Shown here: positions 6,467 through 9,706 of the stretch, in pieces | Layout: each line of letters starts with the position of its first letter | Numbering within the stretch: the first letter of the stretch is position 1 | NCBI GenBank assembly: GCA_028280205.1 | Contig: JANQME010000158.1 | Coordinates: 1-9,706, forward strand | DNA: 9,706 nt | Direction of reading: 5' to 3' | Source: Longimicrobiales bacterium | Lineage (GTDB): Bacteria; Gemmatimonadota; Gemmatimonadetes; Longimicrobiales; Gaopeijiaceae | Notes under the pieces: generated by a model | Database searches by the model: none | Seen by the model: the letters and a program-made list of their open reading frames with translations, nothing else | What the model was told of the DNA's origin: nothing | Position numbers and translations under genes: made by a program

Positions 6467-7717
6467 TCAGAGCGGGTCCCGCAGGAGCGGGCAGGTCATA
6501 CAATGTCCCCCGCCCCGTCCCCGGCCAAGCTCCGAGCCGTCGATCTCCAGAACCTCGATTCCGGCGCTGCGCAGCTTGCGGTTCGTGTACTCGTTCTTGG
6601 AGTATCCGACCACGACGCCCGGCTCGAGCGCAAGAACGTTGTTGCCGTCGTCCCACTGCTCCCGCTCCGCCTGGTACTCGTCGCCGCCCGTCGTGACGAT
6701 CCGCAGCGCCCGGAGCTCGAGGGCGTCCTCGACCGCACCCAGGAAGCTCGACTCCCGCCGGACGTCGACGGTGCCGGCCCGGTCACCGGGCCGCAGGCTG
6801 AACGCTTCGATCGCGTCCACGACCTTGGGATAGACCGTCACGGCGTCCCGGTCGAGGAAGGTGAAGACGGTGTCCAGGTGCATGTGCGCACGGTCTTTCG
6901 TCATCCGGCACGCGATCACGCGCTCGGCCGCCTCGGCGGCGAAGAGGCTCTTCGCGAGCTGCTCCACCATGATCGGCGTGGTCCGCTCGCTGCACCCCAC
7001 CAGAACCGTTCCCTCTCCGATCGGCATGACGTCCCCGCCCTCCAGCGAGGAGTGCCCGAAGTCGTCGAGGTCGAAGCCGCCCACCCGGCCGCCCGGTGGG
7101 TACCAGAAGTCGAATCGGGCGTCGACGAAGTCGGGGTGATGCCGGTAGATGGCGCCCACGTTGACTACCTCGAGCTGCCGGACGCGCGAGTACATGGGGT
7201 TCAGCGACACGCCGCCGTAGATCCAGCACGACGAGTCGCGCGTGAAGAGCGAGTTGGGGAGCGGCGGCAGGACGAAGTCGCGGTCGGCGTACATGTGCGC
7301 CGTGAGCGACCCGGAGAGGTCGACGTCGGGGATCTCGCTCTTCGCCAGGCCGCCGATGAGGTGTCGCGCGAGGAGGCGCGACGTCATCTCCATGAGGTAG
7401 TGGCGCAGCTCATCGCACAGCGCGGCACCGACGGTCAGCTCGTGAACCACGGCGTCGAGGATCTCCTCCCGCGCCGCGAGGGAGTGTTCCAGGGTCTCCG
7501 CCAGGAGCTCCTCCAGCAGGAGCACCTCGACGTCGTGGTCACGCAGGAGCTGCACGAACGCGTCGTGCTGCTCGCCCGCGCGGCGCACCCACACGACGTC
7601 GTCGAAGAGGAGCTCGGCGGCGTTGGAGGGCGTGAGCCGCTGCAGGCTGAGGCCCGGTCGGTGCACGAGCACCTTGCGCAGCCGCCCGACTTCGGAGCCG
7701 ACGTGGAAGCCGCTCAC
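6467..7717 (-). CDS. arcA: Arginine deiminase
   Basis: This 416-residue cytoplasmic guanidino-modifying enzyme hydrolyses arginine to citrulline and ammonia, the first step of the pathway. All expected catalytic residues are visible: Asp161 in LFTRDSS, Glu226 in LEGGDV, His280 and Asp282 in HMHLDTVF, and nucleophile Cys406 in GGGHCMTCPL near the C-terminus. The N-terminus GSEVGRLRKVLVHRPG (7-22) is typical, and length matches the family (~406-418). It starts with GTG at 7717. An AGGTG Shine-Dalgarno (complement of 7725-7729) sits seven bases upstream and overlaps the stop codon of the peptidase gene, which suggests co-expression. Confidence 0.96.
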   Translation of the reverse strand: MSGFHVGSEVGRLRKVLVHRPGLSLQRLTPSNAAELLFDDVVWVRRAGEQHDAFVQLLRDHDVEVLLLEELLAETLEHSLAAREEILDAVVHELTVGAALCDELRHYLMEMTSRLLARHLIGGLAKSEIPDVDLSGSLTAHMYADRDFVLPPLPNSLFTRDSSCWIYGGVSLNPMYSRVRQLEVVNVGAIYRHHPDFVDARFDFWYPPGGRVGGFDLDDFGHSSLEGGDVMPIGEGTVLVGCSERTTPIMVEQLAKSLFAAEAAERVIACRMTKDRAHMHLDTVFTFLDRDAVTVYPKVVDAIEAFSLRPGDRAGTVDVRRESSFLGAVEDALELRALRIVTTGGDEYQAEREQWDDGNNVLALEPGVVVGYSKNEYTNRKLRSAGIEVLEIDGSELGRGRGGGHCMTCPLLRDPL

Positions 7718-7724
7718 GGGTCGA

Positions 7725-7729
7725 CACCT
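7725..7729 (-). promoter_or_regulatory. Ribosome binding site of arcA, overlapping the peptidase stop codon
   Basis: On the - strand the bases read AGGTG, seven bases before the GTG start of arcA, and share bases with the TAG stop of the upstream peptidase. This supports GTG 7717 as the arcA start and suggests that ribosomes finishing the peptidase help initiate arcA. Confidence 0.5.
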
Positions 7730-9428
7730 ACATGCGCTCGAGCGCGTGGCGGACCGCCTCGTAGGCGTTCACCACCCCTCCCGTCACGGAGAGCGAGCCG
7801 AAGGGGACCATCTCCGGCGGCCCGCCGGCCGTGCCCGGCCGCGGCACCTCGCGCTCGGCGTACTTCACCGAGGATTCGAGCACGATCCGGCGCACGTCGG
7901 CGGCGTCCAGCTCGGGGAAGTACGCCATGAGCAGCGCCGCGACGCCGGTCACCACCGGCGCCGCCATGCTGGTGCCGTCCTCGCGCTCGAACTCGTCGTG
8001 CGGCTTGGTCGAGAGGATGTCCACTCCGGGCGCGAAGGCGTCGACCTGCGTCTGCCCGTAGTTGGAGAACGGCGCGGCGAGGCTGTCCACGAGCCAGTTC
8101 GCCGCCCCGACCTCGATCCACAGCTCCGCGCGCGCCCCGTCGGCGTAGGTGGCGCTCGGAAAGTTCGACGCCTCGTCGATGTTCTCGCCGTCGTTGCCGG
8201 CCGCGTGAATCATGAGCACGCCGCGCTCGTCCGCGTACCGGACCGCGTCGTCGACGAGCGACTTCCGGGGCGAGTACGACTTCCCGAAGCTCATGTTGAT
8301 GATGTGGGCGCCGTTGTCGACGGCGTACCGGATCGCGTTGGCCACGTCCTTGTCGCGCTCGTCCCCGTCGGGCACGGCGCGCAGCGCCATGATCTGCACG
8401 CCGCTCGCGATCCCGTCGGTTCCGATGCCGTTGCCGCGAGCCGCACCGATGATCCCGGCGACGTGGGTGCCGTGACCGGCGTCCGGTCCCATGACGTCGG
8501 GGTTGCCGTACACGCGCTCCGTTCCGTCCTCGAGGTCGTCCCCGACGATCGAACGTGGCGCGAACGCCGGATCGAGTCCGTAGTCGCGCAACCCTTCGTA
8601 CGCCTCGCGGGCGTCGGGCAGATCCTCGGGCAAGATCCCCGCACCCGCGAGCTGCAGGAAGAGCTCCTTCGCCTGCAGCACGTCCGGGCGCAACGAGGTG
8701 ACGCCCCGCACCCCCTCGAGTGTCGGGGGATCGCCGGCGCCGGCCGCCGTCAGGAGAGGGAGCGCGAAGCCGAACGCGGTCTCGATCTGGTCGAGAACGC
8801 CGAGCGTCTGCTCCACCTCGGCGAGCTCCGTCCGGTAGTCCTCTGCGATGTTCGCGCAGGTCAGCCCGTCCGGCGGAGCTTCGCCCCGCTCGCACGCCAC
8901 GTTCAGACGCGTGACCTCGAGCTGCTCGTACTCGATGTTCCTTCCGTCCGGCCCGCCGAGGAAGTTCCAGCCGAAGACGTCGTCGACGTAGCCGTTGCCG
9001 TCGTCGTCGACGCCGTTGCCCGCGGTTTCGTCCGGGTTCCGCCAGAGGTTGTCGCGCAGATCGACGTGCGCGGTGTCCACCCCTCCGTCGATGACGGCGA
9101 CCACCACGGTGCGCTGCGGCTCGCGTCCGGCCAGGAGCTCCTCGTACGTCCGCGACGCGCTCACCCCCGGCACCCGGTCGGCGGACAGGTCGAGGAGCTG
9201 CCACGCGTCGGGGGCGGTGATGAGCGGCGCGGCAGCGGCCGCGCTTCCCGACTCCGCGGACGGACGCCCGGCCGGCGGTGGCACCTCTGGTGCCGACTGG
9301 CCATCCGGCTCTCCGGCCGCCGGCTCGCTCGCGGCGGGCGGTGGCGTGGATGCCGGCGGCGAAGCGGGTCCCGACGCGCACGCGGCGAGCAGGAAGGCGA
9401 GAGGGAGGAGTCCGGCACGTCGGATCAT
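7728..9428 (-). CDS. S8 (subtilisin-like) serine peptidase, lipoprotein
   Basis: This 566-residue extracytoplasmic endopeptidase begins with a lipoprotein signal (MIRRAGLLPLAFLLAAC) with anchor Cys17, then a Pro/Ala/Ser-rich linker to about residue 70. The catalytic triad is intact: Asp114 in AVIDGGVD, His319 in GHGTHVAG and Ser487 in DGTSMAAP; Asn412 in AAGNDG is the oxyanion-hole residue. Asp and His are about 205 residues apart, against about 30 in subtilisin. The insert starts with a calcium-loop-like DDDGNGYVDD (141-150) and an FGWNFLGG segment and contains two Cys (179, 191). This layout is known to me from Bacteroidota and Gemmatimonadota S8 peptidases. No separate propeptide domain is obvious. 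ATG 9428 is chosen for the signal peptide and a GGAAG nine bases upstream; the frame upstream to 9689 is unlikely to be coding. arcA follows after ten bases. Confidence 0.92.
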   Translation of the reverse strand: MIRRAGLLPLAFLLAACASGPASPPASTPPPAASEPAAGEPDGQSAPEVPPPAGRPSAESGSAAAAAPLITAPDAWQLLDLSADRVPGVSASRTYEELLAGREPQRTVVVAVIDGGVDTAHVDLRDNLWRNPDETAGNGVDDDGNGYVDDVFGWNFLGGPDGRNIEYEQLEVTRLNVACERGEAPPDGLTCANIAEDYRTELAEVEQTLGVLDQIETAFGFALPLLTAAGAGDPPTLEGVRGVTSLRPDVLQAKELFLQLAGAGILPEDLPDAREAYEGLRDYGLDPAFAPRSIVGDDLEDGTERVYGNPDVMGPDAGHGTHVAGIIGAARGNGIGTDGIASGVQIMALRAVPDGDERDKDVANAIRYAVDNGAHIINMSFGKSYSPRKSLVDDAVRYADERGVLMIHAAGNDGENIDEASNFPSATYADGARAELWIEVGAANWLVDSLAAPFSNYGQTQVDAFAPGVDILSTKPHDEFEREDGTSMAAPVVTGVAALLMAYFPELDAADVRRIVLESSVKYAEREVPRPGTAGGPPEMVPFGSLSVTGGVVNAYEAVRHALERM

Positions 9429-9475
9429 GGTCGGCGTCTTCCGTCGGAATCGAGGGCCGCGAGCGGCGGGTCGCG

Positions 9476-9531
9476 ACAAGGTACCCAAGCGGGCGATGCG
9501 TGTCCCCTGCGTGCCGCGCGGGCTACCTTGT
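9476..9531. promoter_or_regulatory. Symmetric divergent promoter-like region
   Basis: ACAAGGTA (9476-9483) and TACCTTGT (9524-9531) form a perfect 8-bp inverted repeat 40 bases apart. Read outward, each gives a -10-like TACCTT. For the - strand, GGGACA (complement of 9501-9506, four of six matches to TTGACA) lies exactly 17 bases upstream. That hexamer is the centre of the dyad. The same hexamer reads TGTCCC for the + strand, a poor -35. Expected transcript starts give leaders of about 40 bases before the peptidase and about 55-60 before the + strand gene. It could equally be an operator for a dimeric regulator. Confidence 0.45.
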
Positions 9532-9583
9532 GCCGATCCGTGGAGCGGAGGCCGCCCGGCCTCCCTCACCTCGTGCCCCGACC

Positions 9584-9589
9584 GGGAGG
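9584..9589 (+). promoter_or_regulatory. Ribosome binding site pointing to a CTG start
   Basis: GGGAGG is a strong Shine-Dalgarno match, five bases before CTG 9595. No ATG, GTG or TTG in the lipoprotein frame lies between the proposed promoter (9524-9529) and this point. Confidence 0.45.
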
Positions 9590-9594
9590 CTCCC

Positions 9595-9706
9595 CTGGAC
9601 CCGTCACGGATCGTCCGCGTCTTCGGTCTCCTCGCCCTGGCGAGCTGCCTGCCCGCGTGCGGACCGGGCTCGTCGCCCGCGCCGGACACCCCTCCGTCGG
9701 AGGAAG
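9595..9706 (+). CDS. Start of a lipoprotein gene, cut by the window end
   Basis: The first 37 codons of a + strand gene run off the window. They encode a basic n-region (PSRIVRV), a hydrophobic core (FGLLALA) and then two possible lipoboxes, LASC (Cys18) and LPAC (Cys22), followed by a Gly/Ser/Pro-rich linker. This is a classical lipoprotein signal. Starting at CTG 9595 gives a signal of normal length and uses the GGGAGG upstream. In-frame GTG 9511 and ATG 9496 are alternatives, but they add 28 or 33 residues with no signal-like character and lie upstream of the proposed promoter. The mature protein cannot be identified from this fragment. Confidence 0.6.
   Translation, partial: MDPSRIVRVFGLLALASCLPACGPGSSPAPDTPPSEE

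Noticed and set aside
6266..7930. 554-codon open frame on the + strand
   Set aside because: Antisense to arcA; the codon pattern and catalytic residues clearly support the - strand gene.
9429..9689. N-terminal extension of the S8 peptidase to a start at 9689
   Set aside because: The extension would put a non-signal, Arg-rich stretch before a perfect lipoprotein signal and overlap the divergent promoter and the + strand lipoprotein start.
1..9706. tRNA, rRNA, insertion sequence or phage genes
   Set aside because: No cloverleaf, rRNA-like segment, transposase/integrase motif or terminal inverted repeats were recognised on either strand.

Overview
The window is high-GC throughout (third codon positions are mostly G or C), apart from a short AT-richer stretch near 180-270. 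Dense gene packing, proline/alanine-rich lipoprotein linkers and an S8 peptidase of the kind with a long Asp-to-His insert fit a free-living, diderm, high-GC bacterium. Gemmatimonadota or a neighbouring phylum is my best guess, but nothing here proves it. There is no rRNA, tRNA, CRISPR array, transposase or phage gene, so this looks like chromosomal gene clusters rather than a mobile island.

Left part (1-364): no credible gene. It holds three copies of a hairpin-forming repeat with an invariant GAGCGTTGCGCT tip, then a pyrimidine-rich leader. From 365 to 2637 on the + strand, two cyclopropane-fatty-acid-synthase-like SAM methyltransferases overlap by a GTGA start/stop and form a translationally coupled pair. 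They probably modify unsaturated membrane acyl chains. After a 77-bp gap comes a large predicted exported lipoprotein with one c-type heme motif (2715-4268), of a type I know only as uncharacterised.

Middle and right part (4283-9428), all on the - strand and convergent with the first block: a lipoprotein S8 (subtilisin-like) peptidase, then arcA (arginine deiminase), arcB (catabolic ornithine carbamoyltransferase), arcC (carbamate kinase) and a small CPxCG zinc-ribbon protein. Gaps are 10, 22, -4 and 9 bases, so this is probably one transcript. Together arcABC convert arginine to ornithine, ammonia and CO2 and make one ATP per arginine. The peptidase at the head of the operon could supply arginine from extracytoplasmic peptides (inference). 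No arginine/ornithine antiporter (arcD) is seen.

Right end (9429-9706): a divergent intergenic region with a striking two-fold symmetric promoter-like arrangement (TACCTT facing outward on both sides). It is followed by the beginning of another + strand lipoprotein gene cut by the window end; its only start downstream of the proposed promoter is a CTG with a good Shine-Dalgarno.

The most unusual elements are the structured repeats with covarying arms, the uncharacterised heme lipoprotein, the peptidase-plus-arginine-deiminase operon, and the symmetric divergent promoter with a possible CTG start. I do not see clear evidence of a wholly new defence or mobile system.
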